DNA of 64,000 bases from NCBI RefSeq assembly GCF_010500965.1, contig NZ_QVMI01000021.1:23035-87034 (forward strand), read 5' to 3'. A program made the translations under genes and the position numbers. Under the pieces are notes generated by a model. The model was not told the DNA's origin. It searched no databases and saw only the letters and a program-made list of their open reading frames with translations. How positions within the stretch are numbered: the first letter of the stretch is position 1; each line of letters begins with the position of its first letter. The DNA is from Bacteroides sp. 51 (GTDB lineage: Bacteria > Bacteroidota > Bacteroidia > Bacteroidales > Bacteroidaceae). Shown one piece after another: positions 42,374-50,506 of this stretch.

Positions 42374-44410
42374 CTATTTTTTATAGTTCTTCAGCCCTTC
42401 CTGTAGGAACTTTACATACTTATTAATATCCTCATCGTATGCATATGACTTATTGAGTGGCTTGCCTTCGTTATCAATTAAAACATAGAAAGGTTGTGCG
42501 TTTGCCCCGAACTTCACGCGTTGCAGATAGCTCCATCTGTCTCCTAATGTACGCAACGTCCGCTCGCGTCCATTCTCTGTCACTTTAATATGCTCAGGCA
42601 GTGGTTGTTTGTTATCTACGTATAGGGTGATTAAGACATAATCATTGTTGATGATCTGGCTGACTTTCGGATCTGTCCATACGGCAAGTTCCATCTTACG
42701 GCAGTTTACACAACCATATCCGGTAAAGTCGAGCATCACGGGTTTTCCGTTTTTGCGGGCGTACTCCATACCTGCATCGTAATCGTCGAATTTGGCGTGT
42801 ACTTCTTTGGTGTACAGGTTGAAATCCTGTGTATTCATGGGTGGAGCAAAGGCACTGACTGCTTTTAATGGCGCTCCCCAAAGGCCGGGTATCATATATA
42901 CGGCAAATGCAAGAGAGATTAATGCCATAAAGAAACGTGGAACGCTGACTTTGGTGTTATCGTCATCGTGCGGGAATTTGATCTTACCCAGCAGGTATAC
43001 TCCCAGCAGGGCGAATAGTACGATCCATAAGGCCAGGAAGGTTTCACGGTCAAGGATACCCCATCCGTAAGCCAGGTCGGCAACGGATAAGAATTTCAAA
43101 GCAAAAGCCAGTTCGAGGAAACCTAATGTTACTTTTATTACATTCATCCATCCGCCCGATTTCGGCATAGATTTCAACCAGGAGGGGAACAGGGCAAACA
43201 GAGTAAACGGTAGAGCCAGTGCCAGAGCGAAACCGAACATACAAATGGCCGGTCCGACGATGTTTCCGGTTGTAGCAACCTGAACCAATACAAAACCAAT
43301 AATAGGACCTGTACATGAGAAAGAAACCAATGCCAGTGTAAAGGCCATCAGGAAAATGCTGATCAATCCGCTGGCTTGCTCGGCTTTATTATCTACAGAA
43401 GTACTCCACCTGGATGGCAAGGTTATTTCGAATGCACCAAAGAAAGAGGCTGCAAAAACAACCAGCATCAGGAAGAAGATGATGTTGAATATGGCGTTGG
43501 TAGACAGGGCGTTTAAAGCATTCGGTCCGAAAGCCAATGTAATTACAATGCCCAATGTTACATAGATCACCACGATTGATATGCCGTAGGTTATCGCATC
43601 ACGGATACCTTTTGCCCGGTCTTTCGTACGCTTCATAAAGAAGCTCACTGTCATAGGTATGATAGGCCATACGCAAGGGGTGAACAAGGCAAGTAGTCCG
43701 CCAACAAACCCGGTAAAGAAGATATATAACCATGACATATCTTTTTGGGAGGTTGTTTCGCCAAAGGATTGCAACTCAGTGATGACGGGCGACCACCAAC
43801 TGCTTGAAGAAACGGCACTGGTCTGTGTATTTTCGGTAACGTCTTCGCCGCCTAAAGTGCCCAGTTCAAGGGGTTTGGTTTCTACCACACTTGCCGCCGG
43901 TTCTTCGGTTTTTACTTCCTGAGGGTCTTTAGCCTCTACTTCTGCTTTTGCTGTTTTAGAAACTCTTCCCGAGAAGGTGAATGGCACCTCGGTTGGTGGC
44001 AAACAGGTTTCATCATTACATGCACCATATTCCAGATAGCCGGTAATGGTATATTCCGGTTTGGTGAACTTTACTTTCTGTACGAACTCGCCTTTCTTTT
44101 CAAAGTAGCGCACGTCCATCTGGAATATCTGGTCGAACTTCTTCACCTCATTGCCACGGGGTTTGAGTTTGCCTACGGCCTCTACTCCATCCGTACGCTC
44201 GATATTAAATGATGCGGAGATGGGTCCATCTTCCAGATCGGTTGAATACACATGCCAGCCGGCTTCTATTGCCGCAGTAAATACAATTTCGGCTTCTGTG
44301 TCGGATAGCGGATGTAAGGCTGTCTTAAACTTTACCGGATCGTATATCTGTGCGTTTATTACAACGAAAGCACCCAACAACAGCGTGAGTAAGGAAGTAA
44401 TCTTTTTCAT
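42374..44410 (-). CDS. dsbD: DsbD-family thiol:disulfide interchange protein
   Basis: This protein passes electrons across the inner membrane to periplasmic substrates. It has a signal peptide (start taken at 44410, MKKITSLLTLLLGAFVVINA), an N-terminal beta domain with the redox Cys pair (YLEYGACNDETCLPP), eight or nine helices of the DsbD core (~230-520) with the first helix Cys in FTPCVWPIIPMTVSFFM and the fourth in SFSCTGPIIGFVLVQ, and a C-terminal thioredoxin domain with the CVNC active site (FTGYGCVNCRKMELAVW). Length ~678 is typical for Bacteroidetes. It lies between the Dabb gene (10 bp or so upstream) and the YD-repeat gene. The thioredoxins at 31894-32660 could be its partners. Confidence 0.95.
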   Translation of the reverse strand: MKKITSLLTLLLGAFVVINAQIYDPVKFKTALHPLSDTEAEIVFTAAIEAGWHVYSTDLEDGPISASFNIERTDGVEAVGKLKPRGNEVKKFDQIFQMDVRYFEKKGEFVQKVKFTKPEYTITGYLEYGACNDETCLPPTEVPFTFSGRVSKTAKAEVEAKDPQEVKTEEPAASVVETKPLELGTLGGEDVTENTQTSAVSSSSWWSPVITELQSFGETTSQKDMSWLYIFFTGFVGGLLALFTPCVWPIIPMTVSFFMKRTKDRAKGIRDAITYGISIVVIYVTLGIVITLAFGPNALNALSTNAIFNIIFFLMLVVFAASFFGAFEITLPSRWSTSVDNKAEQASGLISIFLMAFTLALVSFSCTGPIIGFVLVQVATTGNIVGPAICMFGFALALALPFTLFALFPSWLKSMPKSGGWMNVIKVTLGFLELAFALKFLSVADLAYGWGILDRETFLALWIVLFALLGVYLLGKIKFPHDDDNTKVSVPRFFMALISLAFAVYMIPGLWGAPLKAVSAFAPPMNTQDFNLYTKEVHAKFDDYDAGMEYARKNGKPVMLDFTGYGCVNCRKMELAVWTDPKVSQIINNDYVLITLYVDNKQPLPEHIKVTENGRERTLRTLGDRWSYLQRVKFGANAQPFYVLIDNEGKPLNKSYAYDEDINKYVKFLQEGLKNYKK

Positions 44411-44425
44411 AAACAAAGTTTCTTT

Positions 44426-44725
44426 TTAGAATTCATAATCTACACAAGCCCTGTTCTCTTTTGCGTCGGCTATAATCTTTCCGGCGGCAACATGTTCGGG
44501 GTGGGTAGCGTAGGCTTTCACGTCTTCCAATGAATCGAATTCACTATATAAAGCAATGTTCCAGGTTTCTGCCGGATTGATATTTAACCCGACTTCTATT
44601 TTACGGATAAACGGAATTTTAGCAGGAAGGCTTTCGATAGCAACCTTAAATCGATTCATAATATCCAGCTTTTCTTCCTGTGTTATTTCGTCTCTCAGTT
44701 TAAATATAACAATATGCTTTACCAT
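44426..44725 (-). CDS. Dabb-family (stress-responsive A/B barrel) protein
   Basis: A small 99-residue dimeric ferredoxin-like protein with the Dabb pattern: MVKHIVIFKLRDEITQEEK at the front, IPFIRKIEVGLNINPAETWN in the middle and AYATHPEHVAAGKIIADAKE near the end. Family members are of mixed or unknown function. It is divergent from udk and begins the short minus-strand run Dabb-dsbD, with about 15 bp between them. Its role is not known. Confidence 0.85.
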   Translation of the reverse strand: MVKHIVIFKLRDEITQEEKLDIMNRFKVAIESLPAKIPFIRKIEVGLNINPAETWNIALYSEFDSLEDVKAYATHPEHVAAGKIIADAKENRACVDYEF

Positions 44726-44729
44726 AGAT

Positions 44730-44758
44730 TTGTATTTTTAATTATTTCTGTATATTTG
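44730..44758 (+). promoter_or_regulatory. Putative promoter of udk
   Basis: TTG (44730-44732), 18 nt, TATATTTG (44751-44758), 56 bp before the udk start. Confidence 0.55.
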
Positions 44759-44814
44759 TATTACGCAAAAATACGTCTTTTGCTTTAAATACGCATTAAA
44801 TATAGAATAAACTG

Positions 44815-45420
44815 ATGTTAATTATAGGAATTGCAGGTGGTACAGGGTCGGGAAAAACCACTGTTGTACGCAAAATTATCGAGAGCCTTGAACCGGGCGA
44901 GGTGGTTTTACTGCCTCAGGACTCGTACTATAAAGATAGCAGCCATGTTCCGGTAGAGGAACGGCAGAATATCAACTTCGACCATCCGGATGCTTTCGAA
45001 TGGAGTCTTTTGTCGAATCATGTATCCATGCTCAAAGAGGGACAGAGCATCGAGCAGCCTACTTATTCTTATTTAACCTGTACGCGTCAACCCGAAACGA
45101 TTCATATAGAACCGCGCGATGTGATTATCATTGAAGGTATCCTGGCTTTATGCGATAAGAAGCTGCGCAACCTGATGGACCTGAAGGTTTTTGTGGATGC
45201 CGATTCGGACGAGCGCCTTATCCGTGTTATCAAACGTGATATCAGGGAACGCGGACGTACGGCGGAAGCGGTGATGGAGCGCTACACGCGGGTGCTCAAA
45301 CCCATGCATCAGCAATTCATTGAGCCTTGCAAACGTTATGCCGACTTAATTGTTCCGGAAGGTGGGAAAAACAAAGTGGCTATTGATATATTGACTAATT
45401 ATATAAAGAAACATTTATGA
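44815..45420 (+). CDS. udk: Uridine kinase
   Basis: This cytoplasmic enzyme phosphorylates uridine and cytidine in pyrimidine salvage. The P-loop GGTGSGKTT (8-16) is followed by VVLLPQDSYYKDSSHVPVEE (catalytic Asp and the uridine-binding region), NINFDHPDAFEWSLL, DVIIIEGILAL, and the lid-like RLIRVIKRDIRERGRTAEAV. Length 201 is normal. It starts an 18-bp-spaced pair with the MltF-like gene, and short repeats (AGTAGCTAGTA) lie between them. No regulatory site other than the promoter is evident. Confidence 0.95.
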   Translation: MLIIGIAGGTGSGKTTVVRKIIESLEPGEVVLLPQDSYYKDSSHVPVEERQNINFDHPDAFEWSLLSNHVSMLKEGQSIEQPTYSYLTCTRQPETIHIEPRDVIIIEGILALCDKKLRNLMDLKVFVDADSDERLIRVIKRDIRERGRTAEAVMERYTRVLKPMHQQFIEPCKRYADLIVPEGGKNKVAIDILTNYIKKHL

Positions 45421-45438
45421 TTAGTAGCTAGTAATCCT

Positions 45439-46824
45439 ATGAAAAAACTACTTTATCTGTTTTTGCTCCTCCTTATTGCCGTTATTGCCTGCAAGAACAA
45501 GCCGGTGAGCCAAGAGAGTGTGGCGTATGATTTGCCGCAGATCAAGGATAGTGGAGAATTAGTTGTACTCACCTTATACAGTTCTATTTCATACTTCAAC
45601 TACAGGGGTCAGGAAATGGGTTTCCAATATGAGCTTAGCGAACAGTTTGCCAAAAGTCTGGGGCTAAAGCTGCGTGTTGAAGTGGCTAATAGTGTTCCCG
45701 AAATGATCGATATGCTTTTGGCCGGCGATGGCGACCTCATAGCCTATCATGTGCCCATTACTAAAGAACGGAAAGACAGTCTGCTCTTTTGTGGGGAAGA
45801 TGTGATTACTCATCAGGTGTTGGTCCAGAAGTCGGGCAGGGATATTCTAAAGGATGTTACCGAACTTATTGATAAAGACGTCTATGTAAAACCCGGTAAA
45901 TATTATAACCGCCTGGTTAACCTGAATGACGAGCTTGGCGGAGGTATCCGCATTCACCGGGTGGAGAATGATAGTATTACTTCCGAAGATTTGATTGCAC
46001 AAGTGGCGCAAGGGAAGATTCCATATACGGTGAGCGACAATGATGTGGCCCAACTTAACAAGACTTATTTTCCTAATTTGAATATCGGTTTATCGGTCAG
46101 TTATGACCAGCGGGCTTCGTGGGCCGTACGCCGTGATTGCCCTGAGCTGGCAGAAGCGGCCAATGCCTGGCATAAGCAAAACCAAACTTCGCCGGAATAT
46201 ACCGCCAGTATGAAGCGTTATTTTGAGGTGAGCAAGGCTATACCTTATGCGGCTATCCTGTCGTTAAAGGATGGGAAGATCTCTCACTATGACAATCTGT
46301 TCCGGAAGTATTCTAAAGAGATAGGCTGGGACTGGCGACTGCTGGCTGCCCTGGCGTATACCGAATCGAACTTCGATACCACCGTTGTATCCTGGGCAGG
46401 TGCGCAAGGGTTAATGCAACTTATGCCTTATACGGCCAAAGCAATGGGTGTACCTCCGGGAAAAGAACTCAATCCGGAAGAGAGCATCAAGGCTGCCGTA
46501 AAGTACATTGGGGTAACAGAGAAAAGCCTCCGCATGGTTCCCGACAAAAACGAACGCATCAACTTCGTGTTGGGAGCATATAATGCCGGGGTTGGCCATA
46601 TTTATGACGCCATGGCTTTGGCCGAGAAATACGGGAAGGATAAATACGTATGGTTCGATAATGTGGAGAAATATATATTATTGAAAAGTAACGAAGAGTA
46701 TTTTAATGATCCGGTATGTAAATACGGGTATTTCCGCGGAGGAGAAACGTATACTTTCGTACGGGTGATTAATCAACGATTTGACAACTACAAATCCAAG
46801 ATAAGCGGCAACGGGACTCAGTGA
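45439..46824 (+). CDS. MltF-like membrane-bound lytic murein transglycosylase
   Basis: A lipoprotein (IAVIACK, Cys18) with two domains: an N-terminal amino-acid-binding-like SBP_bac_3 domain (~30-270, LVVLTLYSSISYFNYRGQEM, GFQYELSEQFAKSLGLKLRV, DLIAYHVPITKERKDSLLF) and a C-terminal SLT lysozyme-like domain with the catalytic Glu309 in LAALAYTESNFDTTVVSWAG, then AQGLMQLMPYTAKAMGVPPG and NFVLGAYNAGVGHIYDAM. This is the MltF arrangement, cutting peptidoglycan glycan strands in the periplasm under control of the N-terminal domain. Length 461 is normal. It ends at the edge of a gene-poor region with many inverted repeats. Confidence 0.93.
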   Translation: MKKLLYLFLLLLIAVIACKNKPVSQESVAYDLPQIKDSGELVVLTLYSSISYFNYRGQEMGFQYELSEQFAKSLGLKLRVEVANSVPEMIDMLLAGDGDLIAYHVPITKERKDSLLFCGEDVITHQVLVQKSGRDILKDVTELIDKDVYVKPGKYYNRLVNLNDELGGGIRIHRVENDSITSEDLIAQVAQGKIPYTVSDNDVAQLNKTYFPNLNIGLSVSYDQRASWAVRRDCPELAEAANAWHKQNQTSPEYTASMKRYFEVSKAIPYAAILSLKDGKISHYDNLFRKYSKEIGWDWRLLAALAYTESNFDTTVVSWAGAQGLMQLMPYTAKAMGVPPGKELNPEESIKAAVKYIGVTEKSLRMVPDKNERINFVLGAYNAGVGHIYDAMALAEKYGKDKYVWFDNVEKYILLKSNEEYFNDPVCKYGYFRGGETYTFVRVINQRFDNYKSKISGNGTQ

Positions 46825-46905
46825 GATTAACGCCTGAGTCTTACCGGGGAGCAACAAAACAGTTTTTAGAGGAGACTGACGATAGAGTCTCACATTCCAT
46901 CACGA

Positions 46906-46944
46906 GTTTCACGGTTTGGAGCGTTCTGCTCCAAATTGTGAAAC
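46906..46944 (+). terminator. Hairpin downstream of the MltF-like gene
   Basis: Arms GTTTCACGGTTTGGAGC (46906-46922) and GCTCCAAATTGTGAAAC (46928-46944) pair over 17 positions, two of them as G-U, with a 5-nt loop. There is no T-tract after it, so termination is uncertain. Confidence 0.5.
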
Positions 46945-47004
46945 GAAACAAAACGTAGTACTTTTCGTAGTGTTCCGGAACCGTCCTGCCAGTGGGGCCA
47001 CTCT

Positions 47005-47475
47005 ACATATATATTTTCAAAAACGTGCTAAAAGTAGCACTCATTTCGTTAGAACCCTTTATTCATGGGGGATATAAGGATGAGACTTCCTCTATTTCCT
47101 GCTAGCACTCATATAGCACTACTATCACACGCGTGACTGGTGCAATTGGACGAGGTTTTGTTTGATGATTTCTCAGGTTTCAATTGCCGGTTTCATTTTA
47201 CTTTCTCCACCTAGGTGGGGAAGCCTGCCCGATGTACATGGGGATGAATTCCCCACCTAGGTGGAGAAAGTGAAGTGAACCAGGAGTTTGAAATCTCTAC
47301 AAGTAGAACGTCAAATTCAATCAAACCTCACCCCAATAGTTTGATGCTAGCAAGTGACACTAGAGTGCTAGCAGGAAATAGAGGAAGTCTCATCCTTATA
47401 TACCGCATGAATAAAGGGTTCCAACGAAATGAATGAGACTTTTTACACGTTTTTATATAATGTGATGAGGAAACC
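47005..47475. repeat. Nested long inverted repeat, about 470 bp
   Basis: Outer arms 47072-47110 and 47363-47401 are perfect 39-bp reverse complements. Pairing extends outward imperfectly (GTTAGAACCCTTTATTCATG against CATGAATAAAGGGTTCC, then CATTTCGTT against AACGAAATG, then AAAAACGTG against CACGTTTTT). Inner arms 47201-47222 and 47249-47270 are perfect 22-bp complements, each holding the palindrome CCACCTAGGTGG. The zone between shows weaker pairing (GAGGTTTTGTTTGATGA against TCAATCAAACCTC). No frame of useful length spans it. It looks like a large MITE or a site that forms a cruciform. Confidence 0.85.
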
Positions 47476-47536
47476 CTGGGTATTAAAAGCATTTTAGTTT
47501 TACTCGTTTTTGTGGGGTTTTGATGTAAATGATTAG

Positions 47537-47618
47537 CTGTAGGGGCGGTTCGCGAACCGCCCGAAAATGGTTTTCTGTATATTCTGTGCATTGGGCGGTT
47601 CGCGAACCGCCCCTACAG
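47537..47618. repeat. GC-rich palindromic repeat, double unit
   Basis: CTGTAGGGGCGGTTCGCGAA on the left and TTCGCGAACCGCCCCTACAG on the right bracket about 42 bp. The flank GATGTAAATGATTAGCTGTA resembles that of the copy at 63916, so the repeated unit is larger than the dyad. Confidence 0.85.
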
Positions 47619-47639
47619 TAATCCTTTCCTTTCCAATCC

Positions 47640-47791
47640 AATTCACCCGCCGAGCCATCCCAATCATGAGTAGCCAGCATGATTATATATTGAAAATAAA
47701 GAAGTTTTGCAGCAGTCTCAACAGGCACCGCACTCCAATAATAACCTCTTAAACTACTGTTTAAATAGCTTGTCGATCCATAACCGGACAT
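47640..47791 (-). pseudogene. Possible fragment of a surface-protein C-terminal domain (FISUMP/DUF1566-like)
   Basis: Reading minus from 47791, the frame gives a short stretch STSYLNSSLRGYYWSAVPVE followed by TAAKLLYFQ, the pattern seen near the end of FISUMP or DUF1566-type domains of Bacteroidetes surface proteins (G-YYWSA-P-A-LYF). The frame runs into the GC-rich palindrome and has no credible start. It lies downstream of the DUF3868 gene, where fimbrillin-type genes are often found, so it may be the remnant of one. Weak evidence, no more than a lead. Confidence 0.3.
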
Positions 47792-47885
47792 TCAGGATAC
47801 ACCCCGACAGGAATAAAACAGTAAGAAGTGGAAGCAAAAGATAACAGGAAGCGTGAATTAAAACCGCTATGTCAGCCAAGGGCTT

Positions 47886-48290
47886 TTAATTCAGATTTTG
47901 TGTGATCTGCATTTCCAGATCAGATATAATGATAGTCAGTTCAATGGAATCCAGATCAAACTCCTCGGACCATAAATGAATGTTTCTTTCATCATGGTAT
48001 ACACTCTGATAAGTTTCCTCAAGGGCAATACTCTTTTGTTCAGCCCGGGATGGTTTCTTTTTTACCGGGGCTATGGCACTCACAACATTTACTATCTCTA
48101 TGGAATCTACGCCCAACGAGTCTTCAACAAGTATCTCCGGTATAGTATCCTGGGGAGCAGGAACCCAACGAACCTCTTTGTCTTCAGAACTACAGCCACG
48201 ACAACCTGTAAGCGTAGAAAATAGTATAGCGACTATAGCCGTAAAAAATACAGCCATAGCCACCTTACATATTTGGATTAAATAATGCAT
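47886..48290 (-). CDS. Small uncharacterised lipoprotein-like protein
   Basis: A 134-residue protein with an N-terminal hydrophobic helix ending in a lipobox-like LTGCRGC (Cys30), so probably a lipoprotein. The rest is an acidic, low-complexity part (WVPAPQDTIPEILVEDSLG, VDSIEIVNVVSAIAPVKKK) and a helical end. I do not recognise a family. It follows the DUF3868-type gene by 19 bp on the same strand, so the two are likely co-expressed. Confidence 0.55.
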   Translation of the reverse strand: MHYLIQICKVAMAVFFTAIVAILFSTLTGCRGCSSEDKEVRWVPAPQDTIPEILVEDSLGVDSIEIVNVVSAIAPVKKKPSRAEQKSIALEETYQSVYHDERNIHLWSEEFDLDSIELTIIISDLEMQITQNLN

Positions 48291-48309
48291 GCGAATAATA
48301 CGAGTTAGA

Positions 48310-49785
48310 CTAGAAACCTTTTTTCAGTTGAGCCAATGCATGGTGAGCTTCTTCAACACCGTTGGCGGCAGCCATCTGAAGATAAACTTCGGCTTTATCA
48401 CGATTGCCTTCGAGTATATACAGGAGGCCCATATTATTGAAAGCAGCCGGATTGGTCGAGAAGGGTTCCAGGTATTTACGGGCACGTTGCGTATCTTTTT
48501 TAATCAACGCAACGGCAGCTGCATTGATATTGGCTTCTGCATTGTCGGGAAACAGGCGGGCCGATAAATCAAGCATGTCATTGTATTCGGTAGAACCACG
48601 TGGATAACTGTTTGCTACGGTAAAGAACTCGGTTACAGTTAATGTACTTGAACCGGTAGCCAGCACACGACGGCTATCTTCAAGGCTCAACGGAGCACGC
48701 GTATATGCAATCTCGTAATTTATGCGAGGCACTTGCGGGAAGATGCGGTCGCGAAGGAATTTATAAGGAACCCCATCGGCCAATTGTATCAACATGCGCT
48801 CACGCCCCTGATTTACATCCACGGTATTAATAACATCCAGAACAGCGTCGCGGAACATCATATCCGTACGTTTTACCAATGAAGATATAGAGTCCCAGTC
48901 TTCCGGAATCCAGTTTACTTCCAATGGTGCCTTGCCGGATACACGGTATTCGCGCAAATAGTCTTTCAAAGCAAGGCCACGGGTGGCGGCTTCGCGTTCG
49001 TTGGTACGGTGATCGCCTATAGGAGCACCATATCCTGTAATGTGTACGTAAGAAAGATCATTTCCGGCCTGCGATTGAACGGCACTGATCAAATCGCGTA
49101 AACGATAGTAGATTTCGTAATGTTGTTTCTTTAATGCACTTTTCTTTAAATCGCTGGAGATTTCGAAGGGGAAAGTGCCACGAAGGTAGTATAACTTACT
49201 GGCCTCTTCTACCGGGGTTACTATATTTATAAGCGACAGAAACCGGGAATCGACACCAGGAGCAATGCGGGGAGCAGCTCCACGGGGAATGGATATTCCG
49301 TCGGCTATTTTATCTTCATAAACAGTAGCTTGTTTTCCGTTGCATGCACATTCTTCGATACGGAGAAATAACACACTTTCTTCCATCCATTCCCTATATG
49401 GCACTGTTACTTTATAGGTAAAGAAACGGGCGCTCTTCTTATCATCACGGATAACTACGGATGGAGAAACAAAATCACGCGATTTTTTCTCGTCCGCATT
49501 CTTCTCGCGGGTATATGCTTTATGCATATCTGTTCCATTGATCAGTACGGATGGCAAGGATAGGCTATACGACGGAGTGCGTAGCATAGGAACTAAGGTT
49601 AATGATTCATTGGAGGGAAGACGAAGTGCCTCATAATTTATGTCCATCTCCACCTGCAACTGGTTTTCTACCAGAGAAAAACGTTGGCGGCTAACATAGA
49701 TTTGCCCCTTATATGCTTCTTGGGCTGTCACGAATAGAACAGGAAATTGAAGCATGAATAATAAACAGGTAAACAGTTTCTTCAT
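48310..49785 (-). CDS. DUF3868-type exported protein with OmpA-like and TPR-like C-terminal parts
   Basis: The 491-residue protein has a signal peptide (to about VTAQ, residue 21), an N-terminal domain (~22-140, GQIYVSRQRFSLVENQLQVE, MDINYEALRLPSNESLTLVP) fitting DUF3868, often found in Bacteroidetes fimbrial loci, an OmpA-like segment (~235-340, YVHITGYGAPIGDHRTNERE, AATRGLALKDYLRE) that may bind peptidoglycan, and a C-terminal helical repeat part (~400-490, NNMGLLYILEGNRDKAEVYL). It is likely an outer-membrane or periplasmic anchor for a surface structure. No fimbrillin gene remains nearby apart from the fragment at 47640-47791. Confidence 0.7.
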   Translation of the reverse strand: MKKLFTCLLFMLQFPVLFVTAQEAYKGQIYVSRQRFSLVENQLQVEMDINYEALRLPSNESLTLVPMLRTPSYSLSLPSVLINGTDMHKAYTREKNADEKKSRDFVSPSVVIRDDKKSARFFTYKVTVPYREWMEESVLFLRIEECACNGKQATVYEDKIADGISIPRGAAPRIAPGVDSRFLSLINIVTPVEEASKLYYLRGTFPFEISSDLKKSALKKQHYEIYYRLRDLISAVQSQAGNDLSYVHITGYGAPIGDHRTNEREAATRGLALKDYLREYRVSGKAPLEVNWIPEDWDSISSLVKRTDMMFRDAVLDVINTVDVNQGRERMLIQLADGVPYKFLRDRIFPQVPRINYEIAYTRAPLSLEDSRRVLATGSSTLTVTEFFTVANSYPRGSTEYNDMLDLSARLFPDNAEANINAAAVALIKKDTQRARKYLEPFSTNPAAFNNMGLLYILEGNRDKAEVYLQMAAANGVEEAHHALAQLKKGF

Positions 49786-50317
49786 TTTATCATTGTATTA
49801 TTTGCACATTTATCTTAAAAAGGATCAATCACTTTATTATTGTGTTTGCAAACGACAATAGAACTTCATGCCTCAACCCGACAAGAGTGAGATTCATGTT
49901 CCTGTTCCATTATGTTTTTCAAATTAACATAACAAATAGTTTATTAAAAGCGATAGAGGACAAAACGTCATTCTACATACTTATAACAAGAGTCAGCAAA
50001 ACCTTTAAAAAGCTTCTTGGCATAATAATCATCTACATCGAGCAGTAATATAGTCTTTACCAGTGCAAATACGTCAGCATAACGTCAGCATATTACTTAT
50101 CATTCATACTCCTAAACAGTTGCCGGAAAGCAGTTATTTGTTTTATTTACTACAAAAATGGATATTTCATGGCAATTCACCAAACTTTTGGGATTGTTTT
50201 TTAAATCAAAAACTTTTATTTTATAGGACTAAGTTAAGGGAAGAGGACTTATTTTTTGGAATTTTTTATACTTATCGTATAACATGGAAAGGTAAAAGCG
50301 GTTCTGGAATATGACGA
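49786..50317. other. Gene-free AT-rich interval
   Basis: About 530 bp upstream of the DUF3868-type gene with short open frames only, none with a convincing start or family pattern. It must contain the promoter of that gene. A short repeated word CGTCAGCATA is seen at 50069 and 50082. Confidence 0.5.
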
Positions 50318-50414
50318 ATCCACCCCCTACCCCCGCCAGCGGGGGACAAGCGAGGCGCTTGAGCCAAGATTCCTGCGGCATCGTATCCCCCGCTGGCGGG
50401 GGCAGGGGGTGGAT
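50318..50414. repeat. GC-rich long inverted repeat
   Basis: Arms 50318-50346 and 50386-50414 (ATCCACCCCCTACCCCCGCC and its complement) pair over 29 bp with one mismatch; the loop contains CAAGCGAGGCGCTTG, itself a palindrome. It lies downstream of the GH97 gene. Confidence 0.85.
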
Positions 50415-50429
50415 GTTGTCATTGGTAGG

Positions 50430-50494
50430 AACGAAGCAATCCAGCTTATATGTCTTGTGAACTGGATTGCTTCGGGCTAGCCCTCGCAATGACG
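50430..50494. repeat. Palindromic repeat with CGAAGCAATCCAG arms
   Basis: CGAAGCAATCCAG and CTGGATTGCTTCG are inverted around a ~20-nt loop and followed by GGCTAGCCCTCGCAATGACG, a word common in dispersed bacterial hairpin repeats. It lies directly after the GH97 stop and may act as a terminator. Confidence 0.7.
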
Positions 50495-50506
50495 ATGCCT
50501 TGCCGC

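Noticed and set aside
47005-47475. Invertible promoter segment or insertion sequence
   Set aside because: No recombinase or transposase frame was found, and pairing continues through most of the interior, which fits a folded palindrome rather than a flanked segment.
47483-47791. Whole 102-residue minus-strand frame as an intact gene
   Set aside because: Its second half is the translation of the GC-rich palindromic repeat. Only the first ~50 codons have a pattern worth noting, reported as a possible fragment.
50063-50314. 83-residue plus-strand frame in the gap before the GH97 gene
   Set aside because: It runs into the palindromic repeat, has no family pattern and no promoter or convincing start.
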